From positions 620,001 through 684,000 of the forward strand of contig NZ_BNAG01000004.1 in assembly GCF_014653175.1 (NCBI RefSeq): 64,000 nt of DNA, read 5' to 3'. Source of the stretch: Roseivirga thermotolerans. GTDB lineage: Bacteria; Bacteroidota; Bacteroidia; Cytophagales; Cyclobacteriaceae. A model generated the notes under the pieces. The model had not been told where the DNA came from, did not search any database, and saw only the letters and a program-made list of their open reading frames with translations. Position numbers and translations under genes: made by a program. Below are positions 51,298-60,905 of the stretch, piece after piece (the stretch's first letter is position 1; each line of letters begins with the position of its first letter).

Positions 51298-52122
51298 ATG
51301 GATAATAGAAGACTTCTTCCCATCATTGTTATTTCAGTTATTGCCCTTATTGTTGTGGTAGGGCTATCTTCCAGTATTTTCTACACCATACAGGCCAATG
51401 AACGGGCCGTATTGTTCAAGAAGTTTTCGGGAGGCTTAGACAAAGAAAACGTAATAGCCCCTGGGTTTCACATGAAAGCCCCCTGGAACGACCTTATTGT
51501 TTTCGATGTAGCCGAAAGCAAGAGAGAAGAAACAATGGATGTGCTGGATAAAAATGGTTTGAGCATTAAAGTAGATGTCTCCGTACGCTTTAACCCTAAG
51601 TTCGATAAAATTGGACACATCTATGAGCGTTTCAGACTTGACTACATCAATACGCTGGTTGTGCCTGAGGTACGTTCCACCGTTCGGCAGGTAATGGGTC
51701 GATACTCGGCCGAAGAAATTTATTCTACCAAACGCCCTGAAGTGGAGGCGGCCATTCGTAATGAAACAGCCGAAGTGTTGGGCAATGAAACCAACAATAT
51801 TGAAATGACCACCCTGCTTATCCGATCCATTAATTTACCGGATAAAATCAAACAAGCCATTGAAAACAAATTGCAGCAAGAGCAAGAAGCACTGGCCTAT
51901 CAGTTTAGGTTAGACAAAGAAAAAAGTGAGGCCGAAAGAAAGCGTATTGCAGCAGAAGGAGAAGCTCAGGCCAACAAAATTGTCAATAGCAGCTTAACAC
52001 CAAACTTACTTAGGATGAGAGGCATTGAAGCCACATTAAAACTGGCAGAATCGACAAATGCCAAAATAGTTGTGATCGGTCAGGGAAAAGACGGTTTGCC
52101 ACTCATTCTGGGCAATAATTAA
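51298..52122 (+). CDS. Prohibitin-like SPFH/Band 7 membrane protein
   Basis: 274 residues: an N-terminal membrane helix (about 8-30), then an SPFH domain (YTIQANERAVLFKKFSG..., SIKVDVSVRFNPKFDKIGHIYERF..., VVPEVRSTVRQVMGRYSAEEIYSTKR), and a C-terminal coiled coil (NKLQQEQEALAYQFRLDKEKSEAERKRI). The family is prohibitin/HflK-HflC-like. It should form large membrane rings that organise lipid domains or proteases. A GGGCAATA/TATTGCCC hairpin straddles its stop codon. Confidence 0.9.
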   Translation: MDNRRLLPIIVISVIALIVVVGLSSSIFYTIQANERAVLFKKFSGGLDKENVIAPGFHMKAPWNDLIVFDVAESKREETMDVLDKNGLSIKVDVSVRFNPKFDKIGHIYERFRLDYINTLVVPEVRSTVRQVMGRYSAEEIYSTKRPEVEAAIRNETAEVLGNETNNIEMTTLLIRSINLPDKIKQAIENKLQQEQEALAYQFRLDKEKSEAERKRIAAEGEAQANKIVNSSLTPNLLRMRGIEATLKLAESTNAKIVVIGQGKDGLPLILGNN

Positions 52123-52132
52123 AATATTGCCC
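52110..52132 (+). terminator. Hairpin spanning the SPFH gene stop codon
   Basis: GGGCAATA (52110-52117) pairs with TATTGCCC (52125-52132) around a 7-base loop that contains the stop codon; a T-run follows at about 52149. It may work as a terminator or control mRNA stability. Confidence 0.4.
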
Positions 52133-52222
52133 AACGACAGAACAAGAATTTTTTTTCATTGTTTATTAGAGTAAATTCGCTCGCGCGATTGAAAACCTAC
52201 AAAAGTTAACACAATCTAAACG

Positions 52223-53509
52223 ATGTCAAATACTGCAGAATTAAGAATTGACGGAAAGTCCTACGAACTTCCGGTTATAGAAGGAACCGAAAATGAGAAA
52301 GCAATCGATATTTCTTCCCTAAGGGGAGAAAGTGGTGTAATAACTATCGACCCCGGCTTTAAAAATACAGGTTCAACAACCAGTGCCATTACATTTCTCG
52401 ATGGCGAAAAAGGTATTCTGAGATATAGAGGTTATTCAATTGAAGAGTTGGCTGAAAAGTCGAACTTCCTGGAGGTGGCTTATTTGCTCATCTATGGCGA
52501 GCTGCCAGACAAAGCAACCTACGATAAGTTTGTGAGCGATATTACCATGCACACCCTGGTGCATGAAGATGTTAAGAAAATTTTGGAAGGCTTTCCGTCT
52601 ACAGCACACCCAATGGGGGTACTTTCTTCATTAGTATGTGCTCAAACAGCCTTCTACCCTGCCTCGTTAGATCCGAATCGTTCGGCTACCGAAGTAGATA
52701 TGAGCATTATCAGGCTGATTGCAAAAATGCCAACTTTTGCGGCTTGGTCTTATAAAAATCAGATCGGTCATCCGGTGAATTACCCGGACAATAACCTGAA
52801 TTACACAGCCAACTTCCTTAAAATGATGTTTGCTACTCCTGCCGAAGAGTATGAGGTAGACCCTGTAGTAGCCAATGCACTTGACAAGCTATTAATATTG
52901 CATGCAGACCATGAGCAAAACTGCTCTACCTCAACCGTGCGAGTAGTTGGATCTTCTCATGCCAGTATGTATGCTTCAATTTCTGCCGGAATCAATGCAT
53001 TATGGGGGCCGCTTCATGGAGGTGCCAATCAGGCTGTAATTGAAATGTTGGAAAACATTAGAAAAGATGGCGGTGACACTAAAAAATGGATGGCTAAGGC
53101 TAAAGACAAAAACGATCCGTTCCGTCTTATGGGCTTTGGTCATAGAGTATATAAAAACTTTGACCCGCGAGCTAAGATTATTAAAAAGGCTGCCGATGAT
53201 GTTTTGGCCAAACTTGGAGTGAAAGATCCGGTGTTGGATATTGCTAAAGGCCTTGAAGAAGAGGCATTGAACGACCCTTACTTCGTTGAAAGAAAGCTTT
53301 ATCCGAACGTAGACTTCTACTCAGGCATTATCTACAGAGCGTTGGGTATTCCTACCGATATGTTTACTGTAATGTTTGCCATGGGTAGACTACCCGGCTG
53401 GATTGCTCAGTGGAAAGAAATGAGAGAAAACAAAGAACCAATTGGAAGACCACGCCAGGTGTACACCGGTGCCAACCAAAGGCCTTATGTAGGAATGGAT
53501 AAGCGCTAA
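52223..53509 (+). CDS. gltA: Citrate synthase
   Basis: 428 residues of the type II (hexameric) citrate synthase family, condensing oxaloacetate and acetyl-CoA. The N-terminal beta domain (about 1-60) precedes GILRYRGYSIEELAEKSNF; HADHEQNCSTSTVRVVGSS and GPLHGGANQAVIEML carry active-site His residues, GFGHRVYKNFDPRA binds oxaloacetate, and NVDFYSGIIYRALGIP includes the catalytic Asp. A TAAATTCG box (52172-52179) is about 44 bases before the ATG, and a strong terminator follows. Monocistronic. Confidence 0.97.
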   Translation: MSNTAELRIDGKSYELPVIEGTENEKAIDISSLRGESGVITIDPGFKNTGSTTSAITFLDGEKGILRYRGYSIEELAEKSNFLEVAYLLIYGELPDKATYDKFVSDITMHTLVHEDVKKILEGFPSTAHPMGVLSSLVCAQTAFYPASLDPNRSATEVDMSIIRLIAKMPTFAAWSYKNQIGHPVNYPDNNLNYTANFLKMMFATPAEEYEVDPVVANALDKLLILHADHEQNCSTSTVRVVGSSHASMYASISAGINALWGPLHGGANQAVIEMLENIRKDGGDTKKWMAKAKDKNDPFRLMGFGHRVYKNFDPRAKIIKKAADDVLAKLGVKDPVLDIAKGLEEEALNDPYFVERKLYPNVDFYSGIIYRALGIPTDMFTVMFAMGRLPGWIAQWKEMRENKEPIGRPRQVYTGANQRPYVGMDKR

Positions 53510-53531
53510 GTACAGCTTAAGCCTTCCACTC

Positions 53532-53586
53532 AACCGGCTCAAGTGTCAGTTCTATAGTATAGAAAGACCTTGAGCCGGTTTTTTTA
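53532..53586 (+). terminator. Rho-independent terminator of gltA
   Basis: AACCGGCTCAAG (53532-53543) pairs perfectly with CTTGAGCCGGTT (53569-53580), followed by TTTTTTT. The loop contains a second palindrome, TTCTATAGTATAGAA (53550-53564). Confidence 0.92.
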
Positions 53587-53751
53587 TGCCCCCTACTCTT
53601 TCACCAACAATACAGGGCACTCGCAGTTATATGAGCATGGCAACGTACTTATTTTTTTATCGTAATGGCATTGCCCGATGGTTCTAAAAAATATTTTCGA
53701 GAGCCGTTCAATTCACTATTGAAAAATCAATTTACTATAGATATTAGCTGC

Positions 53752-55278
53752 ATGGACAATAAGACCTTTCAAAACATAGAGTTATCATACCTTAAGATAG
53801 AAGACTATCAGGAGCTCAAAGAAGCAATGATCAACGCATACTCCAGTATGCCCGATGCCTACTGGAAAGAGCATCACATTCAGTCGCTTCTCGATAAATT
53901 TCCTGAAGGCCAAATTGTGGTGAAAGTTAATGGCGACATTGCGGGTTGTGCCCTATCGATTTTGGTGGAGTCTAAAAAATTCAAGCATCAGCATACCTTC
54001 AGGCAAATAACCGGAAACTACACCTTTAGTACCCATAGTACTAAAGGCGACTTACTCTACGGCATAGAGGTTTTTATTAAAGCCGAATTCAGAGGTATGC
54101 GCATTGGACGGAGGATGTATGACTACCGCAAAGACCTTTGCGAAAGGCTCAACTTAAAAGGTATAGTGTTTGGAGGCCGTATTCCCAACTACCACAAATA
54201 TGCCGATGAGTATACGCCTAAAGAATACATTGAGAAAGTACGCCAGAAAGAAGTTCACGATCCCGTGCTCAACTTTCAGTTGTCTAACGACTTTCACCCT
54301 GTAAGCATTCTAAAAGGCTATTTAGAAGGCGATGAAGCTTCCAATGAATTTGCCGTACTTCTTCGCTGGGACAATATATACTACGAAACGCCCAGTAAAG
54401 AAGCCGCCATTACCAAAACGGTCGTAAGGCTAGGTATTGTACAATGGCAAATGCGGCCATACAATGGATTGGAACATTTACTTAAAAATGCAGAATACTT
54501 TATCGATGCACTAAGCGGATATAAGAGTGATTTCGCTCTGTTTCCTGAGTTTTTCAATGCCCCACTTATGGCCGAATTTAACCACCTCAGTGAGCCGGAG
54601 GCCATTCGAAAACTGGCCGAATTTACGCCTGCAATAGTCGAAGAGTTTTCTAACCTGGCCATTAGCTACAACATCAATATTATAGCCGGTAGTATGCCTG
54701 AGGTGGTAGATGACAAACTCTACAACGTGGGCTACCTGTGTAAACGAGACGGAAAAATAGATCGCTACGAAAAACTACACGCTACCCCCGATGAAAAGAA
54801 AGTATGGGCCATGACAGGCGGAAACACCCTGAAAACGTTCGATACAGACTGCGGGAAAATAGGTATTCTCATTTGCTACGATGTAGAGTTTCCTGAGCTT
54901 CCTCGTCTACTGGCCGATGAAGGAATGGATATTCTCTTTGTTCCGTTTCTTACCGATACTCAAAACGGCTACTCACGAGTTAGACACTGTGCGCAAGCCA
55001 GAGCCATTGAAAATGAGTGCTATGTAGCCATAGCCGGTAGTGTAGGCAACTTGCCCAATGTGCACAACATGGATATACAATATGCCCAATCTATGGTTTT
55101 TACACCTTGCGATTTTCAGTTTCCAACCAATGGAATAAAAGCAGAAGCCACCCCCAACGCAGAAACCATAGTGATTGCCGATGTGGACCTCGACTTACTC
55201 ACCGAACTGCATAATGTGGGAAGTGTTAAAAACCTGAAAGACAGAAGGAAAGACATCTTTAGCTTAACAAAAGTTTAG
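53752..55278 (+). CDS. GNAT acetyltransferase fused to carbon-nitrogen hydrolase
   Basis: 508 residues from the ATG at 53752, where the family N-terminus begins (MDNKTFQNIELSYLKIEDYQELKEAM); an in-frame ATG at 53665 is less likely. The GNAT domain (about 1-215) has FRGMRIGRRMYDYRKDL as its acetyl-CoA loop. The nitrilase-type domain (about 230-505) has the Glu-Lys-Cys triad in LFPEFFNAP, YEKLHATPDEKK and GILICYDVEFPEL. Such fusions are widespread and unassigned; the pairing suggests acylation and deamidation steps on one amide substrate. A weak hairpin (GCCGG 55315-55319 with CCGGC 55350-55354) follows. Confidence 0.92.
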   Translation: MDNKTFQNIELSYLKIEDYQELKEAMINAYSSMPDAYWKEHHIQSLLDKFPEGQIVVKVNGDIAGCALSILVESKKFKHQHTFRQITGNYTFSTHSTKGDLLYGIEVFIKAEFRGMRIGRRMYDYRKDLCERLNLKGIVFGGRIPNYHKYADEYTPKEYIEKVRQKEVHDPVLNFQLSNDFHPVSILKGYLEGDEASNEFAVLLRWDNIYYETPSKEAAITKTVVRLGIVQWQMRPYNGLEHLLKNAEYFIDALSGYKSDFALFPEFFNAPLMAEFNHLSEPEAIRKLAEFTPAIVEEFSNLAISYNINIIAGSMPEVVDDKLYNVGYLCKRDGKIDRYEKLHATPDEKKVWAMTGGNTLKTFDTDCGKIGILICYDVEFPELPRLLADEGMDILFVPFLTDTQNGYSRVRHCAQARAIENECYVAIAGSVGNLPNVHNMDIQYAQSMVFTPCDFQFPTNGIKAEATPNAETIVIADVDLDLLTELHNVGSVKNLKDRRKDIFSLTKV

Positions 55279-55427
55279 CACACACAAGTGCCTGAACAGA
55301 TGGGATAAATAAAAGCCGGGTTAAAGCTGTATTCTAAAAAATACGGTTGCCGGCCCTTGTTTTCATACCAAAGTATGAGAAGAAACTATACTTGCCCGGG
55401 CAAATTTGCCTGAAGAACCGTAGAATT

Positions 55428-55874
55428 ATGACTTGGAAAAAAGGAAGGGGAAAACTTGGACTATTTGAGCCGTTACTCGGCCGGTGGGTAGCCGAAGAAC
55501 ACTCTGCACAAAGGCCTGCGCTTCGTTGCACCAGAACGTTCAGTAAGGTACTAAAGGGTAAGTACATAGCCTTAAATGCCCACTGGCAATCGTCAGAAAT
55601 AGACTACGAAGACCTGACTCTTTTTGGTACAACAGCTCTGAAAAATATCGGGTTTTGGTCATTTCAATCAGACGGAAAGCAGGCTCAGGGTTATTTGGCC
55701 AATGCTGAAGACATCCACCCACAAGCCATCTGTTTCGAAGCACAAATGCCATCCGGACTGGCCCGGCAGGTCTATTGGCCTGATGAAAAGGAAGGATTTC
55801 ATTGGGTGGTAGAATCCAAAACCAAGAAAGGATGGAACCGATTTGTACATCATCATTATCATCCAGCTCCGTAA
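55428..55874 (+). CDS. Hypothetical protein
   Basis: 148 residues from the ATG at 55428; a longer frame from 55347 adds 27 residues and lies before a TATACTTG box (55387-55394). Contains [66 protein letters not shown], the form of a small calycin-like or DUF1579-type beta barrel. No known function. Its end precedes the pyrophosphatase gene by 73 bases. Confidence 0.6.
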   Translation: MTWKKGRGKLGLFEPLLGRWVAEEHSAQRPALRCTRTFSKVLKGKYIALNAHWQSSEIDYEDLTLFGTTALKNIGFWSFQSDGKQAQGYLANAEDIHPQAICFEAQMPSGLARQVYWPDEKEGFHWVVESKTKKGWNRFVHHHYHPAP

Positions 55875-55924
55875 ACTTTCGGTCAAAGACTTCATTTCTT
55901 TCTACCTAATTTTCGGGCATTACT

Positions 55925-55932
55925 TACCTTTG
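55925..55932 (+). promoter_or_regulatory. Putative -7 box of the pyrophosphatase gene
   Basis: TACCTTTG matches TAnnTTTG, 15 bases before the ATG at 55948. Confidence 0.5.
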
Positions 55933-55947
55933 CCAAAAGGTTTGAAA

Positions 55948-56490
55948 ATGATTGATATGAATAACCCCTGGCACAAGGTAAGTGTAGGAGAAAGTGCGCC
56001 AGATGTGGTGAATGGCATTATTGAGATACCACAAAACACAAGAGCCAAATATGAGCTCGATAAAGATACAGGACTGCTAAAGATGGATCGTGTGATTTAC
56101 TCCAGCATGCACTATCCTCACAACTATGGTTTCATTCCTCAAACATATTGCGATGACAACGACCCACTAGACATACTTGTGCTTTCCCAAATTTCTATTG
56201 TGCCCATGTGCCTGGTTGAAGCCAAAGTAATTGGAGTAATGCGCATGCTAGATGGTGGTGAAAAAGATGATAAAATTATTGCTGTAGCCAATAACGACAT
56301 GTCGGTAAAGCATTTTGACGACATCAGTGAACTCCCGGAGCATTTCATAAAAGAGCTTCGCAATTTTTTTGAAGACTATAAAAAGTTGGAGAATAAAACT
56401 GTTGAGGTTGAAGAATTCCAAAACGCGCTTACGGCCAAAGAAATTATTAAAAAGAGCATTTCAGACTACAAGGCAAAATTTACCAGTTAG
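55948..56490 (+). CDS. ppa: Inorganic pyrophosphatase (family I)
   Basis: 180 residues from the ATG at 55948 ([14 protein letters not shown]), since the frame upstream of it continues only through the end of the previous gene. The family I signature is [11 protein letters not shown], with [17 protein letters not shown] before it and [12 protein letters not shown] after. It hydrolyses pyrophosphate to drive biosynthetic reactions. It has its own -7 box; a long imperfect inverted repeat (56537-56603) follows. Confidence 0.96.
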   Translation: MIDMNNPWHKVSVGESAPDVVNGIIEIPQNTRAKYELDKDTGLLKMDRVIYSSMHYPHNYGFIPQTYCDDNDPLDILVLSQISIVPMCLVEAKVIGVMRMLDGGEKDDKIIAVANNDMSVKHFDDISELPEHFIKELRNFFEDYKKLENKTVEVEEFQNALTAKEIIKKSISDYKAKFTS

Positions 56491-56536
56491 TCCGTCTCAG
56501 TTTAAACCATTTAGACCGTTAATGACTAGCGGCCAA

Positions 56537-56603
56537 AGAGACCACTCTAAAGTCTGGAGCTAAGAATGCGTTTAAGCGACCAATGAGGTTTAGAGTGGCC
56601 TCT
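56537..56603 (+). repeat. Inverted repeat downstream of ppa
   Basis: AGAGACCACTCTAAA (56537-56551) and TTTAGAGTGGCCTCT (56589-56603) pair at 14 of 15 positions around a 37-base loop. There is no poly-T, so it may be an mRNA-stabilising hairpin or an attenuator-like element before the aminotransferase gene rather than a simple terminator. Confidence 0.5.
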
Positions 56604-56674
56604 CTCCTCCTTCCGGTTAAAACTCCTTGCCTCACTGAATGAATAGCCTTATCTTCTTGCTTAATCTGCCAAGC

Positions 56675-57934
56675 ATGGATAAGCGTACCTTTCTTAAAAA
56701 CCTGATAGGCACAACGTTGGCTGCCACGCCTTTCTATAATGAAATTGGGCAACTTGTTGAATTAAACGATAAATTCTCTGCTGAGGAGCTAGCACAGAAT
56801 GAAGATTTTTGGGGTAAGATTAGAAAAGACTACCTGCTAAAGCCGGACTACATCAACTTAGAAAACGGCTACTATTGCATGATGCCTCAACCCACCCTTG
56901 AGCGCTATCTCGAAAGAATTCGATACATCAACCTCCATGCGTCTTATTACATGCGTACCGACCAGTGGCGCAACAAAGCCAAATCGGCAGCGGCACTGGC
57001 CCAGCTGGCCAAGTGTAATAACGATGAACTGATTATTACACGAAATACCACCGAATCTTTAGACACCATTATTCAGGGTTTTCCATGGAAAAGAGGCGAT
57101 GAGGCCGTAATGGCTAATCAAGACTATGGAGCTATGCTAAACATGTTCAAGCAAGTAGAAGCCAGGCAGGGAATTGTGCTTAAGGCCATTGATGTACCTA
57201 TGAACCCATCGCGAGACGAGGTGATTGTAGAGGCTTATCGAAAGGCCATTACACCTAAAACCCGCTTATTGATGGTCTGTCACATGATTAACATAACCGG
57301 TCATATTCTGCCCATTCGTAAAATTTGCGATATGGCTCATAGCCTGGGAGTTGAAGTAATGGTGGATGGGGCTCATGCATTCGGACACATTGACTTCGAC
57401 ATGAAAGAGCTAGACTGCGATTACTATGGCACCAGCCTGCATAAGTGGATGAGTGTACCTTTAGGCGCTGGCTTTCTATATGTTAAAAAAGATAAGATCG
57501 ATAAAATATGGCCCTTAATGGCCGAAGGAAAAACAGAACCTGGCGACATAAAACGACTCAATCACATAGGTACTCATCCGGTGGCCACTGACCTGACCAT
57601 ACTAGACGCGATAGACTACCACAACATGATTGGGATTGCCCGAAAAGAAGCCCGACTCAGGTATTTAAAAAGTTACTGGGTAGAAAAAGTGAGGGGTATT
57701 GAAAACATAGTGCTCAACACCCCTCAAGACAAAGACAGGTCTTGTGCCATCGCCAATGTTGGTATAAAACAAATGAAACCTTCAGATATGGCTAAAAGCC
57801 TTATGCAAAACTATAACATCTGGACTGTGGCCATTGATGGAGCCGGTGTGCATGGATGCAGAATAACGCCCAATGTATATACTACCACCCAAGAGCTAGA
57901 CCGCTTTGTTGAAGCCTTAAAAGATATGGTTTAA
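56675..57934 (+). CDS. Class V aminotransferase-fold PLP enzyme
   Basis: 419 residues from the ATG at 56675, which gives MDKRTFLKNLIGTTLAATP, a Tat-like or exported N-terminus (KR rather than RR). The PLP domain shows TRNTTESLDTIIQGFPW, MVDGAHAFGHIDFDM (PLP-binding Asp) and GTSLHKWMSVPLGAGFLYV with the Schiff-base lysine, as in isopenicillin-N-epimerase-like and cysteine-desulfurase-like proteins. The C-terminal domain is complete (GVHGCRITPNVYTT). Its substrate is unknown; if exported, it would need cofactor loading before translocation, which fits a Tat route. Confidence 0.85.
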   Translation: MDKRTFLKNLIGTTLAATPFYNEIGQLVELNDKFSAEELAQNEDFWGKIRKDYLLKPDYINLENGYYCMMPQPTLERYLERIRYINLHASYYMRTDQWRNKAKSAAALAQLAKCNNDELIITRNTTESLDTIIQGFPWKRGDEAVMANQDYGAMLNMFKQVEARQGIVLKAIDVPMNPSRDEVIVEAYRKAITPKTRLLMVCHMINITGHILPIRKICDMAHSLGVEVMVDGAHAFGHIDFDMKELDCDYYGTSLHKWMSVPLGAGFLYVKKDKIDKIWPLMAEGKTEPGDIKRLNHIGTHPVATDLTILDAIDYHNMIGIARKEARLRYLKSYWVEKVRGIENIVLNTPQDKDRSCAIANVGIKQMKPSDMAKSLMQNYNIWTVAIDGAGVHGCRITPNVYTTTQELDRFVEALKDMV

Positions 57935-58023
57935 CATAGTGACAGGCTAACTCATCCAATTGGCACTAGTTGGTTTGTGGCACGGTGCATTAACCTTGTA
58001 GGCCTATTGCAGTCAAAAAAGGT

Positions 58024-58851
58024 TTATCGCTCTTCGTCAAACACTTCATTAAACAAACTCATTAGCTCATTCCAACTGGCTTTATCCGCATCTTCGTTAT
58101 ACATCAGTGGCAGGTTGAATTTTTCACCTAAAGCGTTGGCACCCGGGCTAGTAAAGGCATGGACAGCGCCATCATAAGCCACATACTTATAGTCTGCACC
58201 CACAGAGTCCATAGCGGCACGGAAGCGAGCTACTGAACTTGCCGGAACAAAAGGATCATCAGCCCCATTGGCTACCAAAATCTTCGCTTTAATATCCTTA
58301 GTAGGCTTTATGGGTAAATCTACACCGGAATGAAATGCGGCAACGGCATCCAGGTTATAACCTGCATTGGCCATGCTCAGTACGACCGACCCTCCAAAAC
58401 AGTAACCAATTGCGGCTATTCTGTCGGGGTCTACATTGGGATTGGATTTTAGAGTTGCCAAAGCCGCATCGAACCGGGCTTTGGCTTCTTCCAGGTTAGA
58501 CATTACCTCTCCTGCAAATTTACCTGCATCGTCCGGATGTTCGGCCTGCTTCCCTTCACCATACATATCCACAGCCAGAGCCACATACCCTAGCCGGGCT
58601 AATTCATCGGCCCTACTTCTCACATACTCATTGTGTCCCCACCATTCATGAACGACTATAACTCCCGGTCGCCTTTCTTTAGAACTTTTATTATAGGCTA
58701 TGTAGCCCTTCATTTCGGTAGTTTCCGTACTATAGCTCACCTCCTGACCTACCATATCTGAAACACTATCGTTACCCGATGAAGACCTCTCATTGCACGA
58801 TACTAGAACAACCAGCAGTAGCGAAAAAAGTATAGTTTTTATTGACTTCAT
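58024..58851 (-). CDS. Dienelactone hydrolase-family lipoprotein
   Basis: 275 residues from the ATG at 58851 (MKSIKT); an ATG three codons upstream (58860) is an alternative. The lipobox is LVSCNE. The alpha/beta hydrolase has VVVHEWWGHNEYVRSRADELA, GYCFGGSVVLSMA with nucleophile Cys, GADDPFVP with Asp and DGAVHAFTSPGA with His, the triad of the dienelactone hydrolase family. Exported to an envelope membrane; the substrate is unknown. It is convergent with the aminotransferase gene. Confidence 0.88.
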   Translation of the reverse strand: MKSIKTILFSLLLVVLVSCNERSSSGNDSVSDMVGQEVSYSTETTEMKGYIAYNKSSKERRPGVIVVHEWWGHNEYVRSRADELARLGYVALAVDMYGEGKQAEHPDDAGKFAGEVMSNLEEAKARFDAALATLKSNPNVDPDRIAAIGYCFGGSVVLSMANAGYNLDAVAAFHSGVDLPIKPTKDIKAKILVANGADDPFVPASSVARFRAAMDSVGADYKYVAYDGAVHAFTSPGANALGEKFNLPLMYNEDADKASWNELMSLFNEVFDEER

Positions 58852-59034
58852 ATTCTTCATGCTATCATTTGTTTATAAAACTCTCATTCCGGTAAATGGT
58901 TCGCTTGCTAGATACTAAAACCATCATCACTGTAAAAAGTGCGTCTGTGTAATTCGGCATGTGCGTTATAAAAAAATGATTTAGCTTAGATTAAAACCTA
59001 ATGGATTAGTTAAACCGCAATGCTCAGTTACACC

Positions 59035-60789
59035 ATGAAAACTTTTCGACTTTTTTTGTCCGTATTCGCTTTAGTTATACTTAGCGTTAGCCATACAGCT
59101 CATGCCCAGAACACCGAACAGCAGGTGTCTGAACTCTATGACCTGGCCACTCAATTAAGAGCAGACTACGGCAGTCTCTCCCGCTTCTATGCCATTTGGA
59201 ATTCTCCTGAACGAAGAGAGCGTTTTGAGCAATTTTTCAACGACTACTCACAAAAACTATCGGCTTACAACTTCAACAAGCTATCGAGAGGTGGGCAGGT
59301 AGATTACATTTTGATTGATAACTACATAAAAGACCACCTGTATCAACTCCGAGAGGAAGCTAAAGAATATAATGCTGTGCGGGAATGGGTGGCATTTGCA
59401 GAGCCTATCTATGCCATTGAGAAATTGCGCAGAAGAGGAAAACACCTTAACTCTGAAGAGGTGGCCTCTCAGCTCAACACCATTTCCACACAACTGGAGT
59501 CTACCGCCTCTAAACTGAAAAAAGGGTCTACCCTTTTTCCGAAAAACCTAACCGATCGTGCTCAGGGCATCATAAGGGGGCATATTCAAGCCCTAAAAAG
59601 TGTATATGACTTTTATAATGGCTATGACCCACAGTTTGGCTGGTGGGTTAGCAAACCATACGAAAAACTAACTAAAGAGTTGAACGAGTATGCCACGCTA
59701 ATACAGACAAAAGTAGACCCTAAAACTCAACCAGCTGACGATGGCAGCGGCATTATTGGTAACCCAATTGGCAGAACAGAACTCATTCGGCAGCTAAAAC
59801 AAGAAATGATTCCTTACACCCCGGAAGAACTCGTAGACATGGCCATGAAGGAATTTGCCTGGTGCGATGAGGAACTACTAAAAGCATCGCGCGAGATGGG
59901 CTTTGGAGATGACTGGCGTGCTGCTCAGGAAAAGGTAAAAATGTCATTCGTTCCGGCCGGGCAACAACCGGAAGCCATGTTGGAACTATACGACCAATCG
60001 GTAGCATTTCTGAAAGACAACGACCTCATTTCAATTCCTTCCATAGCTGAAGAGACTTGGCGAATGACCATGATCCCCCCTGAAAGACAATTAATCAGCC
60101 CGTTTTTTCTGGGTGGCGAAGTGCTTCAGATCTCTTACCCAACCGATGAAATGGAGCACGCAGATAAACTCATGAGCATGCGCGGTAACAACCCACACTT
60201 TTCCCGCTCTACGGTACACCATGAGTTAATTGCCGGCCACCACATGCAACGCTTCATGAACAACCGATACAAATCTTACCGTTTTTTTGGTACTCCTTTC
60301 TGGACAGAGGGCTGGGCTCTTTATTGGGAGTTGCTGCTGTGGGATATGGACTTTCCACGCTCACCCGAAGATAGAATAGGAATGTTGTTTTGGCGAATGC
60401 ATCGCTGTGCAAGAATTATATTTTCTCTAAACTATCATTTGGGCAAATGGACTCCTCAGCAATGCATTGATTATTTGGTAGACCGTGTTGGGCACGAAAG
60501 AGCCAATGCCGAAGGAGAAGTAAGAAGATCGTTTACTGGAGGCTATGGGCCGCTCTATCAAATTGCCTATATGGTTGGCGGCCAACAGTTTTACGCTTTA
60601 AAAAGAGAACTGGTAGATAGCGGAAAAATGACTCTCAAAGAGTTTCACGATGCTGTAATGAGGGAAAATGCCATGCCTGTTGAAATGGTACGCGCCTTAC
60701 TCACCAACGAAAAGCTTAGCAAGAATTTTGAAACCAGTTGGAGGTTCTACAACAATGAACTGAACAGGCAAAGCATGAAGAAGTACTAG
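59035..60789 (+). CDS. DUF885-family exported hydrolase
   Basis: 584 residues from the ATG at 59035, which gives a signal peptide ending AHAQN; another ATG lies 5 codons earlier. The DUF885 metal-binding region includes STVHHELIAGHHMQ (HE...GHH), with EGWALYWELLLWD downstream as a second zinc-site helix. Such proteins are putative zinc metallopeptidases of large periplasmic proteins. The gene is monocistronic, and a perfect inverted repeat follows. Confidence 0.88.
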   Translation: MKTFRLFLSVFALVILSVSHTAHAQNTEQQVSELYDLATQLRADYGSLSRFYAIWNSPERRERFEQFFNDYSQKLSAYNFNKLSRGGQVDYILIDNYIKDHLYQLREEAKEYNAVREWVAFAEPIYAIEKLRRRGKHLNSEEVASQLNTISTQLESTASKLKKGSTLFPKNLTDRAQGIIRGHIQALKSVYDFYNGYDPQFGWWVSKPYEKLTKELNEYATLIQTKVDPKTQPADDGSGIIGNPIGRTELIRQLKQEMIPYTPEELVDMAMKEFAWCDEELLKASREMGFGDDWRAAQEKVKMSFVPAGQQPEAMLELYDQSVAFLKDNDLISIPSIAEETWRMTMIPPERQLISPFFLGGEVLQISYPTDEMEHADKLMSMRGNNPHFSRSTVHHELIAGHHMQRFMNNRYKSYRFFGTPFWTEGWALYWELLLWDMDFPRSPEDRIGMLFWRMHRCARIIFSLNYHLGKWTPQQCIDYLVDRVGHERANAEGEVRRSFTGGYGPLYQIAYMVGGQQFYALKRELVDSGKMTLKEFHDAVMRENAMPVEMVRALLTNEKLSKNFETSWRFYNNELNRQSMKKY

Positions 60790-60848
60790 GTTAATTCTTT
60801 GTTGAGAGTGTTGAAATACCAACACACCTGACTGTTGCAGAAGCCCAT

Positions 60849-60895
60849 CCACATCATCAGAGTAACGGACAAAAACTTTGATGATGTGGAGTTTT
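60849..60895. terminator. Bidirectional terminator
   Basis: CCACATCATCA (60849-60859) and TGATGATGTGG (60879-60889) are perfect complements separated by 19 bases, followed by AGTTTTC on the plus strand. It sits between the convergent DUF885 and metF genes. Confidence 0.75.
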
Positions 60896-60905
60896 CAATG
60901 GCATT

